DNA of 44,225 nt from Rhizoclosmatium globosum (lineage: Eukaryota > Chytridiomycota > Chytridiomycetes > Chytridiales > Chytriomycetaceae). The stretch is from assembly GCA_002104985.1 (NCBI GenBank), contig MCGO01000270.1, positions 1-44,225 of the forward strand, in the 5' to 3' direction. The position numbers were made by a program, and so were the translations under genes. The notes under the pieces were generated by a model. It did not search any database and was not told the DNA's origin. It saw only the letters and a program-made list of their open reading frames with translations. Numbering within the stretch: position 1 is the stretch's first letter; each line of letters starts with the position of its first letter. Below are positions 20,556 to 30,932 of this stretch, one piece after another.

Positions 20556-21647
20556 ATGGAGGTACGTTTGCACATTCTAAAGTAACACCTCCACCATCTA
20601 AACAAAAGCCATCCCTTAAGCAAACTGAAGGTCCTCGTTGCTACACTGTTCGTGAGTATTTTCTGAGGTGTCTGGCGTTGCTAACAACTTGTAGCCAATG
20701 ACTCAGAAATGATGAAGTACTTTGGCCAAACTGAGAGAGTCAATCCTAAAGACCATGTGTACTTCTGCGGATATCCAAACATGACACGTGGAAACCTTGG
20801 TGGCTTGCTTGTCCACGCTGGAGCCGCGCCACTGTCCATGGAGGTTTTCAGTGGTGGAACCTTGGCGTTATATAAGTCTGTTGAGGAAGCAAACGCTGCC
20901 GCAAGTGCGCTGGATGGGCTCTGTGTCTGCACAAGGGCACCAGACCAAACCTCTGTCGTTTCAGCAGTGGCTGTGTCGGAGCTTGACGGCCATTGCTGCC
21001 AAGGCCTGACCTGGGCTGACAAGGTCAAGTCCCTGAATGCTCAAGCGCGGAAGGATGCCGAAAAAATTGAACATTTGACTGGAATGGTGCGCTACCTTGA
21101 CGGAGAAAAGCTGTTTCAGAGTTCACTAGAGTATCTACAAACTGATGGTATGGATACAATGAAGATTGTTTTATCAGAATCACTAAATATTTATCTTCCA
21201 GATACTGATGAATCTAGTGATATCCCAACAGCAAGCCCAATCAATGCAGCTACAAAAGCCAACAACCAGCCACAGCATCCAAAAGAATTCCAGCTCCAGA
21301 CATACGCACCAGACCAGCAGCAATCTGCTACTTTGCATACACATCAGCATGGCATCGGAAACATTGTTGGATGTCAGCTCTTTGTCGGAAACCTTCCGTT
21401 TACCTTTCAAGAACAAGAGCTCAAGGATCTCTTTAGTCAAGATGGCAGAACAGTTCTATATTCCAATATTGCCATGGACAGCCAAGGCCGTAGCCGAGGA
21501 TACGGACAAATCTTGATGTCCACCATGGAAGAGGCCCAAGATACCATTGCCAAGCTCAACAAAACCCATGTCAGTGGTCGTCAAATTGAAGTCAGTGAGT
21601 TCAAGAGTGTGAAGGAGGAAGAGAAGCCTGGCCAAAACTTGCAGTGA
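20556..21647 (+). CDS. RRM RNA-binding protein, copy B (3 exons)
   Basis: This is the paralogue of 4116-5199. Exons are 20556-20561, 20621-20651 and 20695-21647; introns are 59 and 43 bases, with CTAAAC and GCTAAC branch-like motifs. The total is again 990 nt and 329 aa ending in TGA. The RRM keeps LFVGNL and SRGYGQILM. Differences from copy A are scattered: MMKYFGQ for MTNYFDQ, QELKD for QALKD, VLYSNIAM for VLHANIAM, TLHTHQHG for TLDTPQHG. A TATAAATA lies about 105 bases upstream, in a stretch of roughly 85 bases that copy A lacks. This copy therefore looks like the better candidate for normal expression. Confidence 0.88.
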
Positions 21648-21719
21648 GGATTGTAAGAGGTGTTGACTTGATTTGCTTTTAGTTATTCACTGCTGTTCTT
21701 GGTGTATTTGGTTGGGCTC

Positions 21720-21725
21720 AATAAA
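21720..21725 (+). terminator. Poly(A) signal after RRM gene, copy B
   Basis: AATAAA lies 73 bases after the TGA, matching copy A. Confidence 0.6.
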
Positions 21726-21788
21726 AAGTTGAAGTCAATACAATTTGTTTATTAATACAAAACCTTTAAAGCAAACAGCACAATGAGG

Positions 21789-22185
21789 GAACCACAATAC
21801 AGAATAAAAGTGAACGCAGCTGTGAAGGGAAACAACGCGACACTGCTTATCCCCAACCGGGCTTCACATTGCCATAGCCACAAAAGAGCAGCAGCGTTGA
21901 ACCAACCCAACCATGAACCACAATACAGAATAAAAGTGAACGCAGCTGTGAAGGGAAACAACGCGACACTGCTTATCCCCAACCGGGCTTCACATTGCCA
22001 TAGCCACAAAAGAGCAGCAGCGTTGAACCAACCCAACCATGAACCACAATACAGAATAAAAGTGAACGCAGCTGTGAAGGGAAACAACGCGACACTGCTT
22101 ATCCCCAACCGGGCTTCACATTGCCATAGCCACAAAAGAGCAGCAGCGTTGAACCAACCCAACCATGAACCACAATACAGAATAA
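21789..22185 (+). repeat. 126-bp minisatellite, 3 full units plus 19 bp
   Basis: Units start at 21789, 21915 and 22041, with the partial unit at 22167. Unit sequence and flanks are the same as in the copy A array (six units). The + frame from the ATG at 21783 stays open for 139 codons. The copy-number change is a whole number of units, so the frame is kept. Confidence 0.95.
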
Positions 22186-22202
22186 ATAGAAGAACAAAAT
22201 AG

Positions 22203-23062
22203 TAGAAAATTGAAGATAAGAGTGAGGGGAGAACATTGTGACATGATGACTTGATGCTGGTTAACCACAAGGGGAAAGAAGACCAAACAGAACAAAGCTT
22301 GAAAGAATGTGGACCAAACAGTCAGGGAAAACTTGAACAGAGCTAAACCGCAGGAAGGTTTGATCCTGTGGTTGATTTAGATGTCATGTGGATTATATGA
22401 GTCCATCAGACACGATCACCTTGACTAAATAGCATGTGATGATGACTGAAACTATTAAAGCAGCTTGGCAGGAGAGGGAGAACAAGGAGACGATCAGATG
22501 AACAAGACAAACGAGACGACCATTGAACTAAGAATAGAAGTTAGCTTACAGCTTGTATGATTCACAAAGAACAAAAGATGCACTCACATATAAGCTTTGA
22601 ACTGAAGCGCTATAGTGCTGGTAGGATGAGGAGGGGAGGCTGTGTGGAAGCTGAGTTGGAGTTTGTTTGTTTGGACTGAGATTTATGTGACAAACACTTT
22701 TCCATTTTTGACCTTTTATACCCCAAAATTGTCCACAGATAGAAATGAGCAAATAAGTATGCATAGAAGAAATAACATGAACAGAAAGCTTCTATTTTAT
22801 TCTTTAGAGCAGTATGCTTATAAATCAAAGTGGGAGAGCTTCGACCATGTCCGAAGATAAGACATCAGTTCTGTTTCTCACAAAGCTGAAGCAAATTTGT
22901 ATAGGGTGCTTTACAATGTAGTTGCATGAGTTAAATTTCCCATCGAGCGTTTTCTCACACCCAACCATAAAGCAAGACATTGACACAGCGTAAGATATTG
23001 ATACAGCATCCAGCCTTTATCAAAATAAATACAAACAATAAAATGAAAGCCAGCCGCCACAA
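22203..23062. other. Non-coding stretch, copy B of 6133-6998
   Basis: Near-identical to copy A. No supportable gene on either strand. Confidence 0.5.
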
Positions 23063-24241
23063 TCACCACTCATACGCGAACCTGAAGAAAAAACGTAAAT
23101 ACCTCGAACCAAAAACACACACCCAACAAACCTATTCATTGTCTTGGAAGCATCATTCAAATCCTCTTGCGCCTTCTTACGCAGGACAATCTTGAGCCGA
23201 GTAAATCACATCCTGATATAACGAGCCTTGGCACCTTTGACACTGTGTCCACAAACGCAAGTACTTTTCTTCAAGCTCAGTCATATTATTCAAGTGCTTT
23301 TGGTATAGGTTGACCATCTTGGGACAGCAGTTGATACAGACAGCGGTTTCTAAGTTTCGTCAGTCTATGAATGCAAATGGGTAACAACATACCATCTTTG
23401 GGCAGAGGAATTTTACATCCTAAACAAGTTGCTGTTCTGACAGCAAACTTCATCAGACCTCCCATACTAGCTGGAGCAGCAACACTAATTGTTCGCACAT
23501 GGCCTCCAGCTACAAAGAGGTTCATGAGAAAACAAATAGAGGAGAATGACTCACCCAACAAACTTGACAACGTTTCACCAAGAATAGGTTCGATACGCAT
23601 CTGCATCACCTCTCCGACTTCTTTCAATCCAAACTTGGCCATGACTGAATCAGTATTTCCATAAATAACGCGCGCATCGTGTTTGTATCCGTTTTCGATT
23701 GTGTATTTTGCTTTGACAAGCTCTATGTTTGGGTTAAAACTGTGAATCCAGTCTCTGCCGAAGGAACTCACTTCTGTTGTCTTTACAATCATTTCACGAC
23801 CATAGGCTGTTACACTAGACAAGATAACAAGCAAGGGAAGTTTCCCAACTAAATGAAGGCTGTTAGTGTGGTTCTTTCTCAAGTCAAAATCCACACCTGT
23901 TGCTCAAGTAAACCCATACACAGAGTTGGCCGAAATCTGTATCAAGCAGCATCAGTTCGTCAATCAGTCAACACCAAGAATACAAACTTTCAACGCCAGT
24001 TGACAACCATCCAACACAGCCCCTTGAACGGATCCGTTTCCTTCTTCAAATCAGCTTTCGCCTTCTTACCAGTACCAATCAAGTCTTCGAGAATAATCGT
24101 AAGCATTCCTTTCTGAACATATGCTTTGAGAAAGATATCTGGAATCTCGGAGTTAGGAACGTTTCTCGATCAACTTCAAACAAGAGTAGTTACCTTGCAC
24201 GTATTGTGGTATTCCCACAGGATAGGCCATAGCATTCCTAG
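23063..24241 (-). pseudogene. POLD1/POL3-like: DNA polymerase delta catalytic subunit, C-terminal relic B
   Basis: The content and exon order match relic A. The [20 protein letters not shown] junction is in frame here, unlike in A. The motif C core again reads YGNTDS. The CLGC and CxxC zinc pairs and QCQRCQGSLYQD are present, and the last cysteine of CysB is kept (QDCP). Directly after it an 11-base deletion, compared with A, shifts the frame into a TAA, so the C-terminal MRKKAQKDL block is lost. The exonuclease domain and motif A are absent. The tandem 207-bp repeat begins within its outermost exon. Confidence 0.87.
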
Positions 24242-24815
24242 TGAAAACAACAGTATTAGAAATGAGCGCAAAATGAGAATCAAGAAAAACAAGATGCGTT
24301 GCGACTGCTCCTTCACCAAAGAGTCAGCCGCACGACAGAGAGCACTCCATCCGAGTGGTCCGTCCGCATCCGTAGAGAAGGGAGATGGCGTTGATAATTA
24401 CCTTGGACGTATTTTGGTATTCCCAAGGGACTGGCAATATTGTTCCTAGTTAATCAACAGTATTAGAAATAAGCGCGAAATGAGAATCAAGAAAGACACG
24501 ATGCGTTGCGACTGCTCCTTCACCAAAGAGTCAGCCGCACGACAGAGAGCACTCCATCCGAGTGGTCCGTCCGCATCCGTCGAGAAGGGAGATGGCGTTG
24601 ATAATTACCTTGGACGTATTTTGGTATTCCCAAGGGACTGGTAATGATGTTCCTAGTTAATCAACAGTATTAGAAATAAGCGCGAAATGAGAATCAAGAA
24701 AAACACAATGCGTTGCGACTGCTCCTTCACCAAAGAGTCAGCCGCACGACAGAGAGCACTCCATCCGAGTGGTCCGTCCGCATCTGTCGAGAAGAGGAGA
24801 TGGCGTTGATAATTA
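24192..24815 (-). repeat. 207-bp tandem repeat, 3 units, copy B only
   Basis: Units begin at about 24192, 24399 and 24606, each starting ACCTTG(C/G)ACGTATT. Each unit contains a copy of the outermost Pol delta relic exon, an intron-like segment and a block reading GPLGWSALCRAADSLVKEQS on the - strand. Copy A has a single unit near 8150-8330, so the expansion happened after the large duplication or was lost in A. Confidence 0.85.
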
Positions 24816-25462
24816 CCAGAATATTTGGTGTGGTTCAGGACTACAGACAAACAGAAAAGAGGATGGGATGGGAATCAGATGCAGTTTGACCAGTATTCTA
24901 TTGATGCCCGCGTTGTACCAAAGCGCGAGTGGAATCTAGGCTCAGCCGTCGTCTACGAAAGAAGAATAGTCAGTAACGCGTCTGGACAGAACCGGAAGAA
25001 GGACAATGAAGAGTCCGACACAAGTCCACACACCACCAACCAGAGCTGCCACTAGATGCGAGTGATTGCACGATGAACATCACAAACTTTCGCAGTAAGA
25101 AAGAGAGTGTGAATGCGAATGTTGGAGTGGGTGGTGACAAGCAAGAGGAAGAGTGGCAGGAAGAGTGGCCCACCATTTGACAGACTACCAATCAACGCCA
25201 TTCAGTCGAACGAGTAACGCCATTTGAATACAACTTGATGAATTGGCTGTCGTTGTTCAATGCATCGGTAGTAGTAGGTACTCTCTGGGTTTGCACGGGA
25301 GTCGACACTGGTTCAAGCAGGGGCAGTGTTTGAATTGAGAACAAAGAAAGAGAAACAAGAATCACCAACTGCAAAACTGTCTCCAATTGACAGAATAGCC
25401 AAGTACTGATCGCTCACTTGCACTCACTCGCACTCACTCGATAACCTAAGCCTTGATTCAGA
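24816..25462. other. Spacer before family member, copy B
   Basis: From about 24960 it matches 8380-8849 of copy A. The piece at 24816-24959 has no copy A counterpart. It carries the conserved family leader with CACTCGCACTCACTCGATAACC shortly before the ATG at 25463. No gene is supported. Confidence 0.4.
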
Positions 25463-26400
25463 ATGCACGCCCTCACCACACATCATCACGTCTCCTGCTA
25501 CTCGTTCAACAACTCTTCCCCTTCCTCCATTCCCCCAATCCCTAAACAACCACCAAAGACCGAACTCTTCCTCGTCGCTCCTCTTCCCCCAATTCAGGGA
25601 TTACGTGGAACCCTTTATCTATTCGCAACAAACCCACCTCAAACCACATTCGCCTGTCCTGCTGCTGCACTGCCTGACCCTCAACCATGTACTACTCCAC
25701 TCAACAAAACCAGCTTGTTTATGCATTCGGAACTCGGTCCTCATCGTTCTCGGACTGTCGTGCATTATTATACTTCAACTTCAACCGTCAAGTTAACTCA
25801 AGCAGTTCAACCAATCAATTCACTATCGTCCGTTCGAGACAATCTATCGCATATTCCCTTGACGTCTGTCGCAGACCTTTGGCGTGAATATTCGAGGCGT
25901 TCTTGTGGAACAACCGTCCCTACCAGTCGTTCTGATTCACAAAACCCTCTCCAAATACAGAAAAGGATGCTCCCAACGTCCTCTTCTACCCGTCACAAAC
26001 ACTGAAAGTTCTGCGACGCTGGTTGAAATTGACAGAGGAGAGAAGCGGTGATGACGGATCATGGGATAGAGGTTAATGATGTTGGAAGTGTTGACGTCGG
26101 AGTGGCTGCAGGGGAAAAGACGACAAAAAACAAGAAGAAGTGGAAAGAGAAGAAGATTGATGTGGTGCCGGAGAAGGTTGATATGGTGCTTGAGCTGGAG
26201 TTCTCATCAGAAACTCAATCAGTGGACGTCGATGCAGTCGACGTTCCTAATATGGATGTGGCATTGACTGAGATTCAGTACTCGGTGTGGAAGTCGGCAT
26301 CGCGTGCAGAAAGTATTTTTGGTGCGGTCATCTTGGATCAAATGAGGACACAATGTCAGATATCCAACTTTTCCCTTAAAATCAAGGTGAGCTCGTTGTA
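25463..26400 (+). pseudogene. Multicopy family member with intact start, copy B
   Basis: The ATG opens MHALTTHHHVSCYSFNNSSP. It reads 180 codons through FATNPPQTTFACPAAA, LGPHRSRTVV and STSTVKLTQAVQPINS, ending near 26005. A shift follows into the acidic/lysine middle at 26048-26300 (NDVGSVDVGVAAGEKTTKNK), where DVVPEKVDMVLELEFSSETQ and DVDAVDV follow. A GTGAGC at about 26390 may start an intron. This is the longest single-frame N-terminal part of any copy in the window. No domain is recognised. Confidence 0.45.
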
Positions 26401-27020
26401 TTTTTTGGGGGGAAATATACTGAAATGCAAGCAGAAAACCCGAACCTTACCAATCTCAGTTACAGTCGCCACTTCAATTGCATAGCATTAAAACGCCAAC
26501 GTCAACGACCCATTCATCTGCAAGCAACCTCAAAACACTGTCGAAATTACTTCAGTTCATTCATCAAAAACAGCCGAACAGCTCCTCCAAATCGCATCAG
26601 TATCGACGCTTCCTGCGTTGTTTCCTTCCCACAAACGTCAGAAATCGACGGCACGCGTGAAGCAGCACCAAACCAATCGAGCCTGTTCTATACGCGAAGG
26701 TATTGGGTTGCCCCCGCGAAACAATACTCGAAGCCACGGACGATACCCTTCTCGTCTCCGCCATAGTCGACAACATATCCACAAAAGAAACCCTCCGAAT
26801 GACACTCCCAAAAGACGCATCTAGTCTGGACTCTCCCATTTCCCAAAAATTAACTATCTTCACACATCGAAACTCTCCACTCAAAAGCAAGACATCAAAA
26901 AAAATGGAGGATATCTGCGCAGAAGAAGGAATCATGTGAAGGCTTGTGTTGGAGAAGGGACGGAGTGTTGAAATGTTACGAGGGATGATGATTAACACAC
27001 CGAATTCATAGGCGGAGTTG
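26401..27020 (+). pseudogene. Family C-terminal region leading into the repeat array
   Basis: The + strand shows GCPRETILEATDDTLLVSAI and NISTKETLRMTLPKDASSLD near 26703-26830, then GRSVEMLRGM near 26960. The coiled-coil portion is shorter than at 18120 and is interrupted by a stop near 26937. It passes directly into the intron-exon repeat array. Confidence 0.4.
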
Positions 27021-27960
27021 GAACGGGGAGTTCTAGAGTTGAGGTAGGCGAGTTGGTTTCCTTTTTCGGGCGCGTTTACTCAATTTATGATTTGCAGCTG
27101 TCTCCTTACGCGTAGTATCATTCAATAATGCACCAAACTCATTGCCAAAGTTGGAAGAGGGAACTGGAAAGTGAAGTTGGTAAGTGGTTTGGTTTTTCGG
27201 CCACCTTTACTCAATTTACAACTTATAGGTCTTTCGTTGCGGGAAGCTTTTTTATTAACATACCGAACTCTTTGGCGGAGTTGGGACGGGGATTCCGAGA
27301 GTTGGAGTTGGTAAGTTGGTTTGCTTCTTCGACCAAATTTATTGAACTTACGACTTTCAGTACCCTCGTTGTACGCAACATCATTCAGTTACTTGCAGAC
27401 CTCATAGCCGCAGTTGAAAGTGGGAGTTGGAAAGTGAAGTTGGTGAGTGATTTGCTTATTCCCTCGCATTTACTCAACTTAAGACTTACAGCTCTCTCGT
27501 TGTACAGGACGTCCTTAAATAACATACCGAACTCACAGCCAAAGTTGGAATGGGGAGTCGGAGAGTTCATGTTAGTTTGCTTCTCTGTTCACATTTACTC
27601 AATTTGCAACCTACAGGGCACTCTTAGTACAGAATATCATTTAAACGAGTGCCAAAGTCATGGACGAAGCTGCTATAGGAAGTGTTGGTGTTGGTGAGTA
27701 TTTCACTTTTTCGGATGGGTTCACTCAATTTACGATTTACAGCTCTCTCCTTACGTGTAGAAACATTCAATATTGTACGCAGTTACCCATTCGTGAAGCT
27801 GGAACGGGATTCGGAGATTAGGTGTTGGTGGGTCGTTTGCTTTTTCGCGCGCGTTTGCTCTAAATACAACATACAGTTCTCTCGTTGTGCAGAGCGTCAG
27901 CGGAGTTTTCTTTTTGCTTTCATCAACCAATACATTGAAGTTCTCCAACTTAGTTAGTAT
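27020..27960 (+). repeat. Tandem array of intron-plus-exon units (7 units)
   Basis: Intron-like 3' ends fall at 27097, 27228, 27360, 27491, 27616, 27741 and about 27876, a period of 125-135 bases. A typical unit has a 49-50 base segment running from GTGAGTTGGTTTGCTTTTTC to CTCAATTTACGACTTACAG. An 82-base 'exon' follows (27229-27310, 27361-27442), ending in AGTTGGAACGGGGAGTCGGA-like sequence. The unspliced unit of about 132 bases is divisible by 3, and one frame runs through several units. The spliced exon of 82 is not. Confidence 0.85.
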
Positions 27961-28132
27961 GAGCGGCAGTGAACGGTGAAAGTGGGAGGTTGTATGCTGA
28001 TTGAAATTGAGCGCGATTGTTTTTCCGATTGATTGCATATGTCACTTGTTTTTTTCATTCCATTGACTTCACTACATTGAACAAATAATTGAAAGTCAAA
28101 TATCCTTTATTATTCATTGCCCAAAGTTACAA
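27961..28132. other. Spacer after the repeat array
   Basis: AT-rich. It contains TTTATTATTCATTG near 28108, which could be the reverse-strand poly(A) region of the minus-strand membrane gene. No coding frame is supported. Confidence 0.35.
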
Positions 28133-28785
28133 ATACAGAAAGATGTTGGCGACTTGAGGTTGAGTTCAGTCAATGAAGGCTTCTGTCGAATACAATTGAC
28201 TCCTTATCAAAAGCTAACGATAATCCCCATTCATCAAATTTGACGTCTTCATTGTTCAACACACTATTCGGCAATGTAACTGACGCTGCATCATCTGAAG
28301 TTTCACGCGCAGGAGCTATTGTTACACTATTCAAGGCAACCTTTGAGGGAACCAATTCAAGGGCATCATCGACGGGGTCAAGAGAAGAACACCAAAGAAC
28401 AACGCACTTTTCACCGCAGCTATCACGGTGACCAGAAGTAGCCTCGCATCGCAGCTCTTCAGTTCAACCACCTTGGCCGTCAGCGCCGCCGATGTTCCAA
28501 GGCCGAATTCCCCAGCACCACGGAACAGGAACACAGACAGTTGCGCTGCGACAAATCCGATGAGAATCACTGCGTTCGCTTCATAGACGTGCCGCCAGAA
28601 TTCAAGAACCGTCTCGCTCGCGGCAACTTCGAGTGCATCAAGCGATGACTCGGCGACGGCTTTTCCGTAAGTGTCAGGGAGGAGGTACCACACAAGCTCA
28701 GTGGCCGTCTGCCCAGGCATTCGTGCTGTTTTGTTGAGCAAGCTTTTCCTGTTGAATCTGCAAACGCGAAAATAATAATAAGAAT
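28133..28785 (-). CDS. Predicted two-segment membrane protein, copy B (partial model)
   Basis: The main exon reads from a 3' splice site (TTTGCAG) through FNRKSLLNKTARMPGQTATE (ATG at 28720), ELVWYLLPDTYGKAVAESS and LEFWRHVYEANAVILIGFVA, ending ...NWFPQRLP. Hydrophobic stretches are near ANAVILIGFVAAQLSVFLF and ARLLLVTVIAAVKSALFFG. A second frame downstream (28170-28355, ending DEWGLSLAFDKESIVFDR) looks like the natural continuation, joined by a single-base frame change or an unrecognised intron. Upstream exons are not located. No family is recognised; a membrane location is inferred from hydrophobicity only. Copy A has lost everything 3' of LDALEV. Confidence 0.45.
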
Positions 28786-28859
28786 ACAATCAATAATGTG
28801 TAAAACTTTAAAGAGATGATTTGTTCTATTAATCACATTTATTTCTATTCTAACAAAAC

Positions 28860-29022
28860 ATAGCAGTAAGGAGGGCAATCTCTTCCGGCACCGGGTAGTA
28901 TGAGGGTTGCCTATTGCCAGAGCCCTCGCGGTCTATACTGGTCCCGATGTGTCGAAGCAGCAACCGAAGTTGCCCCCGTGTAAATGGACGTAGAGGAAGT
29001 CTCAGGGTCTACCAGACCATCG
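28860..29022. other. GC-rich block with hairpins, copy B
   Basis: Matches 9850-10012 with about two substitutions, and all three predicted stems are unchanged. If the minus-strand frame were coding, both substitutions would alter residues. That weakly favours RNA structure, but the sample is far too small to decide. Confidence 0.35.
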
Positions 29023-29365
29023 CCAACCACTCCTTACTGGATATAAGAAGACAAGTAGTAAATATAATAGCAGACTAATGGTTTTCTTGTAGACTGATGA
29101 CTGTTTGAAGCTGACGTCCAAGTGAATGTTCAGGTTGATGTCCCAAGTTGTTGACGCGTGAAGCTGCTGTCCACTGAGCCACTTTTCCTATGATAGACGT
29201 CGAACCTGGCTATATACAGTATGTAAAGTTAGTCAGGAATCTTTGGTAGCAGAGGGAGGGTGGTACTTCCTTCGTCTGTTTCTCTGACAGTTTTGTTTCG
29301 AACTTTCATAATTGTCAATTGCTCATCCACACAAGTCTGTCAAACTCGTCCACAACAACTAGCAA

Positions 29366-30475
29366 ATGGCACCGCGAGCAAAGAGTACCATTAACAAATT
29401 CAAAAGCGTTAAAGATTGGAGGAAAACGCATGTCAAACACAGGTATTTATGTCTCAACTTCATCATGTTCTTCTCACCATCGTTCTCTATCAAACAGGGC
29501 AACCATCCTTCCAAAAACCATCATAAACATTTCTGAGCTTACTCGACGCTCTACTGAAGTAGTTCCTGTTTCTTTGTCTGCTGTGCTACCTATTTTAACA
29601 ATGTTGGAAGTCATTGAAGTCGAGGAGCCCATGATTACAGACAAACAGCAGGTGTGGCTGACTAAAACAGCAAACAATATCGCAAAGGAACGCGAATTAC
29701 TAGATTCCCGTGGAGAAAAGGTTTAAAACGCGTCGTTTCAATCTTACGCAACAACTGACACTGCCGATAGAAATGCTCCAGTACTGAGTGTACATCTGGC
29801 CTCTTCTTACTCAGCGCTCTCGCAAGCAATGAAATTTATCTTGAACCAAAGCTGCGTCAGAATGATAGTTCGTTGAGTAAACCTTTGGAGGCAGAAAATG
29901 AACACAGGGACGACGAATGGGATGTCTCCTCAGAAGCATCTGAGTATTTGTAGTTGCAAGAAGGACTTGAATTGGAGCTTGGAAAAGGAATTGATGTACT
30001 TAGTGTCGTGAAAACCCAGAGCCATTGTTATACATACCATGATATTTTTGGAAGTGATGAAGAGGATGAAAATGATGGGGAAGAAACCTCACAAACTTTG
30101 GATGGAATGAGCAACGCAGTGGACGCGGTGGCTTCGGAGAGTTCCATGGTTGCTGAAGATGTACCGTCTGAAGCGACAGGATCTAATATTGACGACGACT
30201 GCGTATCTGTCATTGAATCAGACTTTTCGGACGTGTTTGACGAATTTGGAGAAATGGTTGACGTTTGTTGGAGGGATAATTCCCCTGAAACTCTTTGTGA
30301 AAACAATACGGGAGAGGAAGACGACGAAGTATGTGAAGTAGGGGATACAGCAATCTCATATCAAACTCGAGTACTTTACGACTCCTTGATGGCTAGCCGG
30401 AACCTTCCATCCAGCAAACTTCACGATGTTCAGCTAACTGAGTTTCGACGCCATATTCTTTTGTTTGTTGCTTGA
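29366..30475 (+). pseudogene. Acidic serine-rich protein, copy B with in-frame TAG
   Basis: Exon layout is identical to copy A (introns at 29443-29497 and 29721-29770). The CAG codon of SEYLQ in copy A (10943) is TAG at 29951-29953, cutting the protein to about 160 aa and removing the acidic half. Downstream of the stop the frame remains open to the original TGA with few changes. It is either a young pseudogene or, much less likely, a case of TAG being read as glutamine (see findings). The poly(A) signal at 30495 is kept. Confidence 0.65.
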
Positions 30476-30932
30476 TTGATTTCTTTATAAGTGGAATAAA
30501 TCTGATATCCTTTTCGCCCCTGACAAAGTCTGAATGACAACCACTGAGCCAATCACTACTGCTACCAGTATCAACGCAATGTGCCTATACGTCTACAAAA
30601 ACACATCAAAAAAAGTAAGCTGCATATTGAAGTTGCTTTTTGCGCCCAATCTGACACAAAATTCTTTACAGAGCTTGTAATAAGGCAAACAACCAAATAC
30701 GTTGCAACTGAGGCTTGAAGATTGCAACAGCAGTACCTCCACTTTTAGTGTCTTCCAGTATTCTATATCATGAATGTGTTGCATGTAATTATTTGGCTAC
30801 AATATCAAGAGAATCGCTGAACTGGACCCGTGGTTCTGATTTTGCACACAGAGGATAGATTTATTTCATGAAGGAGGTTTAAAAGAAATAAGAAAAAAGA
30901 ATTAACTCCGATGCTCGCATCTGCCTCCGTGC

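Noticed and set aside
28170..28355. Independent small minus-strand gene
   Set aside because: It overlaps and naturally continues the membrane-protein frame, so it was treated as part of that gene.
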